Below are positions 53,327 through 61,032 of a DNA stretch of 64,000 bases, one piece after another; within the stretch, counting starts at the first letter, position 1, and each line of letters starts with the position of its first letter. Both the position numbers and the translations under genes were made by a program. The DNA is from Sediminibacterium sp. TEGAF015 (GTDB lineage: Bacteria > Bacteroidota > Bacteroidia > Chitinophagales > Chitinophagaceae). Under the pieces are notes generated by a model that saw nothing but the letters and a program-made list of their open reading frames with translations, made no database searches and had not been told where the DNA came from. Where the stretch lies: the NCBI RefSeq assembly GCF_025997995.1, contig NZ_AP026683.1, forward strand, positions 1,736,501 to 1,800,500. The letters are read 5' to 3'.

Positions 53327-54466
53327 ATGAAAAATATCAATTACCTCTTATTGGGGGCGGGCTTATTGCTGAGTGCATGTAGCCAGGAAAAAAAATACGG
53401 TGAGTTTACGGTAAAGGGAACTATCAAAAATGCGATTACCCCGAAAGTATACTTACAGGAATTGCCTTACGGCGGTGACCAGCCAATTGTTCTTGACTCT
53501 GCAAGCCTGCTTGCAGATGGCAAATTCAGTTTAAAGGGTATAGCAAAGGAAGAAGGATTATACAGACTTGTACTAGAGAACGGACCGGATGTATTAATTG
53601 TAAACGATAACAATGAAATTGAAGTAGACCTTGATGTAACTCGCTACAGAGTGTATGAGGTAAAAAACTCTCCTGCTTCTGCTGCCATGCATATCCTTTT
53701 TGAAGATTACAGAAAGAAAGATTCAGCATTGTATGCCGTATTTATGGAGCTGGATTCTTTAAAGGCTCAACCCAATTCAGATTCTTTGGTAAAGGTTTTA
53801 CAAGCCAACAGAGATGGTAAAGTAAAGGACATGAATGGAATGGTTAGAAAGTTTATCAATGAAAGCGAAAGCCCAGCTGCCAGATACTATGCATTGGGTA
53901 TGGCTTCCAGAACCATGACACCTGATGAATTAAAAGCTTTAGTAAACGAATCAGCAGAAAAATACAAATCTCACTCAGGATTAAATAAAATCAAAGCCTT
54001 ATTGGACGCTAGTGCCAAACAGCAACCGGCTGCCCCTCCCGCGTATGCTTTATTAGACAAAGACGCACCTGAAATTACCTTACCCGATTTAGATGGCAAG
54101 CCATTTTCATTGAGTAGCCTGAAAGGTAAATATGTATTGGTAGATTTCTGGGCCAGCTGGTGTGGACCTTGCAGAAAGGAGAACCCGAATGTGGTAGCAG
54201 CGTTCAATCAATTCAAAAAGAAAAACTTTACCATCCTGGGAGTTTCGCTTGACAATGATAAGCAAGCCTGGTTAGATGCTATTAAAATGGATAAATTAAA
54301 CTGGAAGCATGTAAGCGACTTGAAACAGTGGGAAAGTGAAATGCCTAACTTATATCAGTTTAATGCCATTCCATTTAACGTATTAATTAATCCTGAAGGA
54401 AAAATTATTGCTTCTGATTTAAGAGGCAATCAGTTATTTAAGACTTTAGAGGAGTTGTTAAAATAA
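53327..54466 (+). CDS. TlpA-like thiol:disulfide lipoprotein with DUF4369 domain
   Basis: 379 residues. The lipoprotein signal ends at LLSAC (C18). The N-terminal ~90 residues (YGEFTVKGTIKNAITPKVYLQEL) form a DUF4369-type beta domain, a helical spacer follows, and the C-terminal half is a TlpA/ResA-like thioredoxin fold. That fold has DFWASWCGPCRKENPN (redox CxxC) and the cis-proline segment AIPFNVLINPEGKIIA. It probably reduces or isomerises periplasmic disulfides, for example in cytochrome maturation. It follows gatB by 9 nt and is closed by a strong terminator. Confidence 0.9.
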   Translation: MKNINYLLLGAGLLLSACSQEKKYGEFTVKGTIKNAITPKVYLQELPYGGDQPIVLDSASLLADGKFSLKGIAKEEGLYRLVLENGPDVLIVNDNNEIEVDLDVTRYRVYEVKNSPASAAMHILFEDYRKKDSALYAVFMELDSLKAQPNSDSLVKVLQANRDGKVKDMNGMVRKFINESESPAARYYALGMASRTMTPDELKALVNESAEKYKSHSGLNKIKALLDASAKQQPAAPPAYALLDKDAPEITLPDLDGKPFSLSSLKGKYVLVDFWASWCGPCRKENPNVVAAFNQFKKKNFTILGVSLDNDKQAWLDAIKMDKLNWKHVSDLKQWESEMPNLYQFNAIPFNVLINPEGKIIASDLRGNQLFKTLEELLK

Positions 54467-54487
54467 TTTCCCATAACAAATGATTAT

Positions 54488-54522
54488 AAAAAGCCCCGCT
54501 TTGTTAAGTAGCGGGGCTTTTT
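54488..54522 (+). terminator. Rho-independent terminator after the alaS-gatB-tlpA run
   Basis: Thirteen-base arms: AAAAAGCCCCGCT (54488-54500) and AGCGGGGCTTTTT (54510-54522) with a 9-nt loop. The flanking A and T runs let it act in both directions. Confidence 0.92.
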
Positions 54523-54621
54523 ACTGAACCATTTTTCGATTTATCTTTTACACTTCACCTAATTAGCGTTAGTAATTTTATATAGACTATGACTAGTCCT
54601 ATTCTAGGATGAGACTGTCAT

Positions 54622-54652
54622 AAAAAAACGGCCCCGAAAAATTTCGGGGCCG
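54622..54652 (-). terminator. Rho-independent terminator of the SusCD pair at 54677-59228
   Basis: Arms CGGCCCCGAAA (54629-54639) and TTTCGGGGCCG (54642-54652) around AA. On the minus strand the hairpin is followed by seven T (plus A at 54622-54628). Confidence 0.9.
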
Positions 54653-54676
54653 CTGACTATATAAACTAATATCAAA

Positions 54677-56104
54677 TTAGTTAGTGTATCCAGGATTCTG
54701 CTGAATCAATGGATTCGCATTGATTTCAGGATTAGGAATAGGTAATAAGAAGCGGAAGTTTCCAGCAGGTAAAGTTTGCGCATTTGCATTAGGAGCATCA
54801 GCTAACAAACGAGACACAGGTAAATTTCTTCTCTTCAAATCAAAGAAACGATGCCCTTCATATGGCAGTTCCAAGAAACGCTCTTGCATAATTTCTGTAA
54901 TAGCTGCATCTTTTGTTGCAAGAGTAACATTGGTATAACCATTGATACGTGCAGCACGCAATGTATTTAAGTCATTGGTTGCACCCACTAAGTTGTTCAA
55001 CTCAGCATTAGCTTCCGCACGAATCAAGTACATTTCACCTGTTCTGAACACTTTTGCATCTGCAACGTGTTCACCAGGAGTACCGTAAGTGGTACCACGG
55101 TACTTAGCAACCAATTGAGAAGGACGACCAGCAGCAGCTAACAATGGTTCAGTTCTGAAATAGGAGCTAAAACGTATATCATTTGTTTGATCATATGCAT
55201 TCCAAAGTTTGCTGGAAGGAACCCAAGCAGTTTGTGAAATTGCACCAGAATTCGCAGAAGTTCCTTGGAATAAAGATCCGATTCTACCACCTAATGATGG
55301 AGTACGGCTCAATTTAAATGCCAACTCGCTATTGTTTGCATCAGTCCAGATACCTGGGAAGTTCGCTCTAGAAGCCAGAGGAATCGCATTGATGTATTCT
55401 GTACTGAATGTTACCGCATCAGTATACTCTTTTAAATAAAGGGCAACTCTAGCTTGCAAAGCAGAAACTGAAGGGCGAGTAGCACGATAGATATCAGTTA
55501 ATGCAGTAGGCAACAATGGTTTTGCAGCTACCATATCTGCTTTTAATTTGGCGAAATAAGGTGCCACTTGAATTCTAGGCAAAGATGCAAGCGATGGCGT
55601 TTCCATATAAGCCATTGCTAAATCTGTACCTACCGCTGAATTACTGTAATACTTGTACAATTCAAAATGACAGAATGCACGCAAGAATAAAGCTTCCCCG
55701 CGCAAACGATCCTTTAATGCTGCTTCAGTTGCATTTGCAGGAACTGCGTTTGGTAATGCAACCAATACACGGTTTACACGGTCAATGATTCGGTAATACA
55801 AGTTGAAGGCTGTAAAGTTATCACGTAAACCAACATCTTGAGATCCGTATTGCCACTCATGAGTTGTACCAGCATTGTAGAATTCGCCTGGCTTCACTTC
55901 ATCTGCAAAAGTTGCATTCAACAAAATGCCCATTTCAACGTTCATGGCAGAGTAGGCACCGATAATTCCAGATTCATTATTGGCTACGGTTTTTAATGCG
56001 ATATCTCCCCCAATAAAGTCGGTTTCTTTTACATCAATTACTTTTTGACAAGCTCCCAAGGAAGCAGCCACAAAAGCAAGGATGACTAATTTATTTTTTT
56101 TCAT
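54677..56104 (-). CDS. SusD/RagB-family nutrient-binding outer-membrane lipoprotein
   Basis: 475 residues from ATG 56104 (MKKNKLVILAFVAASLGAC); an ATG at 56113 adds three residues. The lipobox LGAC gives lipid anchoring at about C19. The helical TPR-like SusD core can be traced in LRGEALFLRAFCHFELYKYY, with RATRPSVSALQARVALYLKEY and the C-terminal FRTGEMYLIRAEANAELNNL and ELPYEGHRFFDLKRR. The lid protein covers the SusC barrel encoded directly upstream (31-nt gap) and binds the substrate, probably a glycan or peptide. Confidence 0.93.
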   Translation of the reverse strand: MKKNKLVILAFVAASLGACQKVIDVKETDFIGGDIALKTVANNESGIIGAYSAMNVEMGILLNATFADEVKPGEFYNAGTTHEWQYGSQDVGLRDNFTAFNLYYRIIDRVNRVLVALPNAVPANATEAALKDRLRGEALFLRAFCHFELYKYYSNSAVGTDLAMAYMETPSLASLPRIQVAPYFAKLKADMVAAKPLLPTALTDIYRATRPSVSALQARVALYLKEYTDAVTFSTEYINAIPLASRANFPGIWTDANNSELAFKLSRTPSLGGRIGSLFQGTSANSGAISQTAWVPSSKLWNAYDQTNDIRFSSYFRTEPLLAAAGRPSQLVAKYRGTTYGTPGEHVADAKVFRTGEMYLIRAEANAELNNLVGATNDLNTLRAARINGYTNVTLATKDAAITEIMQERFLELPYEGHRFFDLKRRNLPVSRLLADAPNANAQTLPAGNFRFLLPIPNPEINANPLIQQNPGYTN

Positions 56105-56144
56105 TTGATTCATTTTTTTCTTTCAAGAAATGCTATTGTCTCTA

Positions 56145-59100
56145 TTAGAAGTTGATGTCTAAACCAACAACAAAAGCTCTTGGGTTTGGATATTCGTTTA
56201 AGCTAATATTATTATTATCTTCTGGGTCAACACCTTTCCATGGGCTCCAGATAGCAAGGTTTTGGCCTTGAACATAGAACCTTGCGCTCTTTACTAGCGT
56301 TGTGCCGCTAGCAGTTTTGATAGTTGGAATTGCATAAGAAACAATCAAATTTCTAAAACGTAAGAATTTAGCATCTTTTACATCAGAAGAGTTAAAGCCT
56401 CTATCAAATGCAGAACTTTGATAGAACTTAACATCACCTGGCTTAGTCCACTGATTGTCAATTAACTCTCTTGAAGCTCTAACCGCTTGGTGGTAACCCA
56501 AAGTACCTCTCGTAATCCAGTTACCGGTATTATCATAACGAGTAACATCAAACTGGTAAGAGAATAAAGCAGAAACTGTGATCGCCTTGAAACGAACATC
56601 TAAGTTAAATCCACCCTGGTGTTTTGGAAGATAAGTACCGAATTTCGCAAAACGACCCGCCTGTGCTTCAGAATAAACTGTATTTCCATCAGGGCCTTCA
56701 TACATAGGTCGTCCTGTTGCAGGGTCTGCTCCTAAATAATTAGTAGTATAATGAGATCCATAAGGTAAACCTCTTCTAATGATGAAGGTACCTACTACAT
56801 ACTCATTTACAAGACCTAGATCTTCGATATTGTTTTTCTGAATAGAGTGGTTTACTCCAACAGTCAAGTTGAAATCTCTTTTCTTCACCACATCTACATT
56901 ACCAACAAATTCAATACCCTTATTGGTCATGATACCCGCATTGATAGCAAGAGTTCCAAATCCTGTTGTACCAGACAATGGTTGGTTTACGAACAAGTCA
57001 ATGGTTTTGTTTTTGTAAACATCCACAGTGAATCTTGCACGGTTTTGCCATACAGCAAAATCAACACCAATATTGGTCTTTTGAATTTTTTCAATTTTCA
57101 AATCAGGGTTACCTGGATTGTTAGGTACAAGACCTACAACTGCAGAACCTGCATAAGCTGCTGTACCGAAAGTAGGCACCTGAGGACCTTGGTAGTTAGG
57201 CACACCATTCAAAGGAACGCCATAAGAACCAGAAGTAATAGATCCAATATTTGGAATAATACCATAGCTCGCACGAACTTTCAAGTCTGTGAAAATTCTC
57301 TGGTTAGCCAAGAATTTCTCTTTTAACGCATTCCAGGTAAAACCAGCTGACCATGTAGTGATTTCACGGTTAGAAACGTTTACAATTCTTGATGTACCAT
57401 CTCTTCTGATATTCGCATTGATTGAGTATTTACCATCGTAAGTATATCTAGCAGTTGCGAAATAAGAACGGATACCAAATCCTGATTTTGCCGAAGATGA
57501 GTTCTGAGGATAAGTAGCCGCACCATTCGTAGGTAATGCACCTGCACCCTGACCTGTTTCAGTTAAACGAGGATCTAAGTTGAATAGCGTAAGACCCATT
57601 GCTTTGGTCCAGCTACGTACCACTTCAAAATAAGCACCTGCTTCTACTTCATGCACATTCGCAATACGCTTAGCAAATACCAAGCTACTGGTATTAATGA
57701 TTTGTGAAGTCATACGGTAACCTTCCTGAGCCAAACCGCTCTGGAACTGTTGTAAAGAACCGATATAAGATGCTGGATTAATGTATCTTGAGTTTTCATC
57801 ACTTGATACGTCAATACCAAAGGTATTTTGAACGGTTAAACTAGGTAACAATTTATACGCAACTGTTAATCCAGAGTTGATTTTAATTTGATTGGTAGTT
57901 CTCTTAGAATTTTGGATACCTTCTAACAAGTTACCCACCTGGCGAAGTGCCAATGGAGTAGAAGCTCCAAAAATGATAGAACCATCCGCTCTGAAAGGAT
58001 TCTCGTAGGTTTTTGCACGGTAAGTCATCTGGAAAGGGTTTCTTGGGCTATTTCCCAATTGCTCCCCTTCAGAGAATCTTGAAATGGAATAACCAATTTG
58101 GTTATTGAAACGAACCGACAACTTATCTGAAGTATGGTCTAAGTTTAAACGAACTGTGTATCGTGTTAAGCTAGAACCCAAGTCAATACCTTGCTGATCA
58201 AATAAGCCAGCAGAAACAAAGAACTTGGTTTTTTCATTACCTCCAGACATATTCAATTCATGTGTCTTAGATACACCTGTTCTATATAGAACATCAGGCC
58301 AGTAAGTGTCAATAGCTTTGATACTATCATACAAGAATTGCTTTCTTGCAGCTGTCATACCTGCAGGAATTGCTGGGTTATTAGGAGAATAAGTCCATCC
58401 TGGAGTGTTAACAAAACGCTCTCTTTCTTCGTAAGCAAACATTTCAGCAGTATTCATCAAGTTCAAACGGCTGAAATCAGGTGCTTGTGTAAATCCATAC
58501 TGGTTTCTAAAAGTGAAATTAGTAGGACCGCTCTTACCTTTCTTAGTAGTGATTACGATAACACCAGTACCACCTCTAGCACCATATAAAGCTGCAGAGT
58601 TTGCATCTTTCAATACAGTGATAGATTCGAAATCGTTAGGGTTGATGGTCTGCATATCAAATGCAGGCAAAGGAACTCCGTCAATTACATACAATGGCTG
58701 CGCACCGGCACCGGCAATTGACTGAATACCTCTGATGGTAACAGTAGCAGAAGAACCTGGCTGACCAGAACCTGAGTTAACCAACATACCTGGAACACGT
58801 CCCTGTAATGCTTGGTCAAATGCACCTACTGGTACAGTTTCAACTACTTTACCGCTTAATACTGCGGCAGCACCAGCAAACTGGGTTTTCTTTTCTCTGG
58901 AATAACCGGTAACAACCACTTCGTCTAAGTTTTCCACTGTAGAGCTAAGTGATACATTCACGCTATTTCCTTTACCCAATTTAATTTCTTTTGGGGCAAG
59001 GTTTAAACCAGAAACTACCAAAGCGGTAGCGGTAGAAGGAACAGAAATTGAATAGGTTCCATTCTCTTTTGTTAGTGTACCCGTACTAGTTCCTTTCACT

Positions 59101-59228
59101 AATACAGAAGCCCCTGAAACAGGCTTTCCACTCTCGTCTGTTACTGTTCCTGTGATGGTTCTGTTCTGAGCCTGTAGTTGAAACAAGCTTACTAACAGAC
59201 ACAGGAATACTGTGACTAGTTTTCTCAT
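56145..59228 (-). CDS. SusC/RagA-family TonB-linked outer-membrane transporter
   Basis: 1027 residues. A signal peptide (to about residue 20, LQAQ) is followed by a CarboxypepD_reg-like domain (NRTITGTVTDESGKPVSGASVLVKGT, about 22-105), a TonB-box-like DEVVVTGY, and the plug (about 115-230: LQGRVPGMLVNSGSGQPGSS, TIRGIQSIAG, YVIDGVPL, ITVLKDANSAALYGARGGTGVIVITTKKGK). The 22-strand barrel completes it and ends VVGLDINF with a terminal Phe. It imports large nutrients with its SusD partner. No sigma/anti-sigma or HTCS gene is adjacent, so its regulation is unknown. Confidence 0.94.
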   Translation of the reverse strand: MRKLVTVFLCLLVSLFQLQAQNRTITGTVTDESGKPVSGASVLVKGTSTGTLTKENGTYSISVPSTATALVVSGLNLAPKEIKLGKGNSVNVSLSSTVENLDEVVVTGYSREKKTQFAGAAAVLSGKVVETVPVGAFDQALQGRVPGMLVNSGSGQPGSSATVTIRGIQSIAGAGAQPLYVIDGVPLPAFDMQTINPNDFESITVLKDANSAALYGARGGTGVIVITTKKGKSGPTNFTFRNQYGFTQAPDFSRLNLMNTAEMFAYEERERFVNTPGWTYSPNNPAIPAGMTAARKQFLYDSIKAIDTYWPDVLYRTGVSKTHELNMSGGNEKTKFFVSAGLFDQQGIDLGSSLTRYTVRLNLDHTSDKLSVRFNNQIGYSISRFSEGEQLGNSPRNPFQMTYRAKTYENPFRADGSIIFGASTPLALRQVGNLLEGIQNSKRTTNQIKINSGLTVAYKLLPSLTVQNTFGIDVSSDENSRYINPASYIGSLQQFQSGLAQEGYRMTSQIINTSSLVFAKRIANVHEVEAGAYFEVVRSWTKAMGLTLFNLDPRLTETGQGAGALPTNGAATYPQNSSSAKSGFGIRSYFATARYTYDGKYSINANIRRDGTSRIVNVSNREITTWSAGFTWNALKEKFLANQRIFTDLKVRASYGIIPNIGSITSGSYGVPLNGVPNYQGPQVPTFGTAAYAGSAVVGLVPNNPGNPDLKIEKIQKTNIGVDFAVWQNRARFTVDVYKNKTIDLFVNQPLSGTTGFGTLAINAGIMTNKGIEFVGNVDVVKKRDFNLTVGVNHSIQKNNIEDLGLVNEYVVGTFIIRRGLPYGSHYTTNYLGADPATGRPMYEGPDGNTVYSEAQAGRFAKFGTYLPKHQGGFNLDVRFKAITVSALFSYQFDVTRYDNTGNWITRGTLGYHQAVRASRELIDNQWTKPGDVKFYQSSAFDRGFNSSDVKDAKFLRFRNLIVSYAIPTIKTASGTTLVKSARFYVQGQNLAIWSPWKGVDPEDNNNISLNEYPNPRAFVVGLDINF

Positions 59229-59468
59229 GATTAAGTGTTTAAGTTTTGGACAGCTAATATAGTTAATGAAAGCTTAAAAGCCAAGGTTTCAAAGATTTGA
59301 ATATGATAAGCGGCATTTTGTTAAACAAAGTATTTATATTATATATGTAAATAATTGATTAATAATTTGTTGATTTATATACTTAAATATTATAATATAG
59401 ATAATTCATGGTTTCAAACGAAAAATTGAAATTTATTTGAGAGATACTGATAACATTTAGTAAACATC
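59229..59468 (-). other. AT-rich leader region upstream of the SusC gene at 56145-59228
   Basis: About 240 bp, the non-terminator part of the 319-bp gap between the two SusCD pairs. The sequence is very AT-rich and has no open frame worth naming. The minus strand contains ATACTTTG near 59330, two mismatches from TAnnTTTG, so a promoter is likely somewhere here but cannot be placed with confidence. Confidence 0.5.
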
Positions 59469-59502
59469 AAAAAAATAGGTCCCGGTATTTACCGGGACCT
59501 AT
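59469..59502 (-). terminator. Rho-independent terminator of the upstream SusCD pair
   Basis: Arms ATAGGTCCCGGTA (59475-59487) and TACCGGGACCTAT (59490-59502) with a 2-nt TT gap. On the minus strand the hairpin is followed by a T-run (plus A at 59469-59475). It separates the two SusCD pairs into different transcripts. Confidence 0.9.
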
Positions 59503-59547
59503 GACTAATGTGTTCAATACACTATTTATGTACAAGTAGCGTATTCA

Positions 59548-61008
59548 CTAATTATCTACACAAAGCGGATTCAACAACAATTCAGTTGAAGAAATTGGCC
59601 AGATATACTGCTGAGCAGTTGCAGCAATTGCAGCAACACCAGGTTTCGCAGGTAATGGCAATCCTAAACGAGTTAAGTCTGTTCCAGCTAATCCTTCCCC
59701 TAAGAATTCAATTCTTCTTTCAGTTAAGATGGCATTTGCCAAAGCATCTGCATTTGCAAAATCAGCAGCTGTAAATACAGTTGAAGCATCAGAACGACCT
59801 CGAACAGCATTCAATAATGCAATCGCTTGTGCATCTACAGTATTAGTAGAACGTACACGAGCTTCTGCCAAATTTAATAACACTTCTGCATAACGAATCA
59901 CAGGAGCATAATCGGTAAAGATTGAAGCAACACTATATTTTGTTAAATAGCTTTTACCACCGAAAACACCTACCATGGTTCTCCTTTTGTCAGTAGATTT
60001 CCATCCAGCGTCTGCAATAATTCCTGTAGGTAATAAAGAATACTCACCATTACCGCCATTAAAAGATGCAGGACCATAATAATAACCAAGTTGATTCTGT
60101 CCACCGGGTGTTTCATTTGAAGCAAATGGCATTGACAAAATTGACTCTGTTGTAGTGTAGGGTGCCTTGAACACGTTGGTTACATCGGCTTGCAATGCAT
60201 GAGCAACACCTGAAGTTGCTGTAAATGGCGCAGTTGCACTTACGATTTTATTTGCTTCAGTAATAACTTCAGCATAACGGCGCATACTTAGATACACTCT
60301 TGTTTTTAAAGCAATAGCAGTATTTCTATGTGCACGAATAGTGTTATTTAATGCATTGCTATTGGTTAATGGCAAGTTGGTTTCAGCAAAATTTAAATCG
60401 GCTAAAATCTGAGTATACACTTCTGCAACCGTTGCTCTAGCTTGTGCATAATTATCAGAACCAGTATTTCCTTTTAAACGCAAAGGAACACCTGGCTTAG
60501 ATCCATTCCCATCCCAGAAAGGACGTGCATACAATTGCAACAAAGAATAGTAACTCATGGCTCTTAACAAACGGGCTTCTGCTTGATAGTTATTAGAAAC
60601 AGATGCACCAACTATTGCAGTTCCCTTAGTAGCCATACCGTCTAAGAATACGTTGGCCAAATTGATAACATAGTAAGCCCTTGACCAATGGTTTTGTACA
60701 GAGTTAGTAGAACTGTTAGATGGTGTATAGTTCCAAACGTCAAATCCTGTTACAACGTTGGTTCTATCGTTCATGAAATCGCCACCTCGGATATCATTAA
60801 ATATCTGGTAACGACCGCCATACATTCCTGCATTTTTAATAGAGGTATAAATTGCTCTTACCTGCCCTTCAATTCTGTCTTTGCTATCAAAAGCAGTAAG
60901 GTCAGAAATGACATTGGTAGGAACCGGATTCACAAAATTATCTTTGGCACAAGAAGTCAGTTGAACTAACCCCGCAGCCATTGCAATATATAATAGGTTC
61001 TTTTTCAT
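59548..61008 (-). CDS. SusD/RagB-family nutrient-binding outer-membrane lipoprotein (second pair)
   Basis: 486 residues from ATG 61008. Lipobox LTSC with C20 (MKKNLLYIAMAAGLVQLTSC). Family landmarks are NHWSRAYYVINLANVFLDG, YQAEARLLRAMSYYSLLQLYARPFWD, TAIALKTRVYLSMRRYAEVI and the C-terminal VIRYAEVLLNLAEAR and ILTERRIEFLGEGLAGTDLTRLG. It is clearly different from the SusD at 54677, so the two pairs are not a recent duplication. It follows its SusC by 24 nt. Confidence 0.93.
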   Translation of the reverse strand: MKKNLLYIAMAAGLVQLTSCAKDNFVNPVPTNVISDLTAFDSKDRIEGQVRAIYTSIKNAGMYGGRYQIFNDIRGGDFMNDRTNVVTGFDVWNYTPSNSSTNSVQNHWSRAYYVINLANVFLDGMATKGTAIVGASVSNNYQAEARLLRAMSYYSLLQLYARPFWDGNGSKPGVPLRLKGNTGSDNYAQARATVAEVYTQILADLNFAETNLPLTNSNALNNTIRAHRNTAIALKTRVYLSMRRYAEVITEANKIVSATAPFTATSGVAHALQADVTNVFKAPYTTTESILSMPFASNETPGGQNQLGYYYGPASFNGGNGEYSLLPTGIIADAGWKSTDKRRTMVGVFGGKSYLTKYSVASIFTDYAPVIRYAEVLLNLAEARVRSTNTVDAQAIALLNAVRGRSDASTVFTAADFANADALANAILTERRIEFLGEGLAGTDLTRLGLPLPAKPGVAAIAATAQQYIWPISSTELLLNPLCVDN

Positions 61009-61032
61009 TTTTCTGAATTAATAGTTTAACAA

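Noticed and set aside
56847..57326. 159-residue plus-strand frame inside the SusC gene
   Set aside because: Low-complexity, Ser/Arg/Thr/Cys-rich translation typical of a shadow of a beta-barrel gene; no family or start signal.
59229..59340. Promoter of the SusC gene at ATACTTTG near 59330
   Set aside because: It has two mismatches to TAnnTTTG and no TTG at proper spacing; too weak to list as a site.
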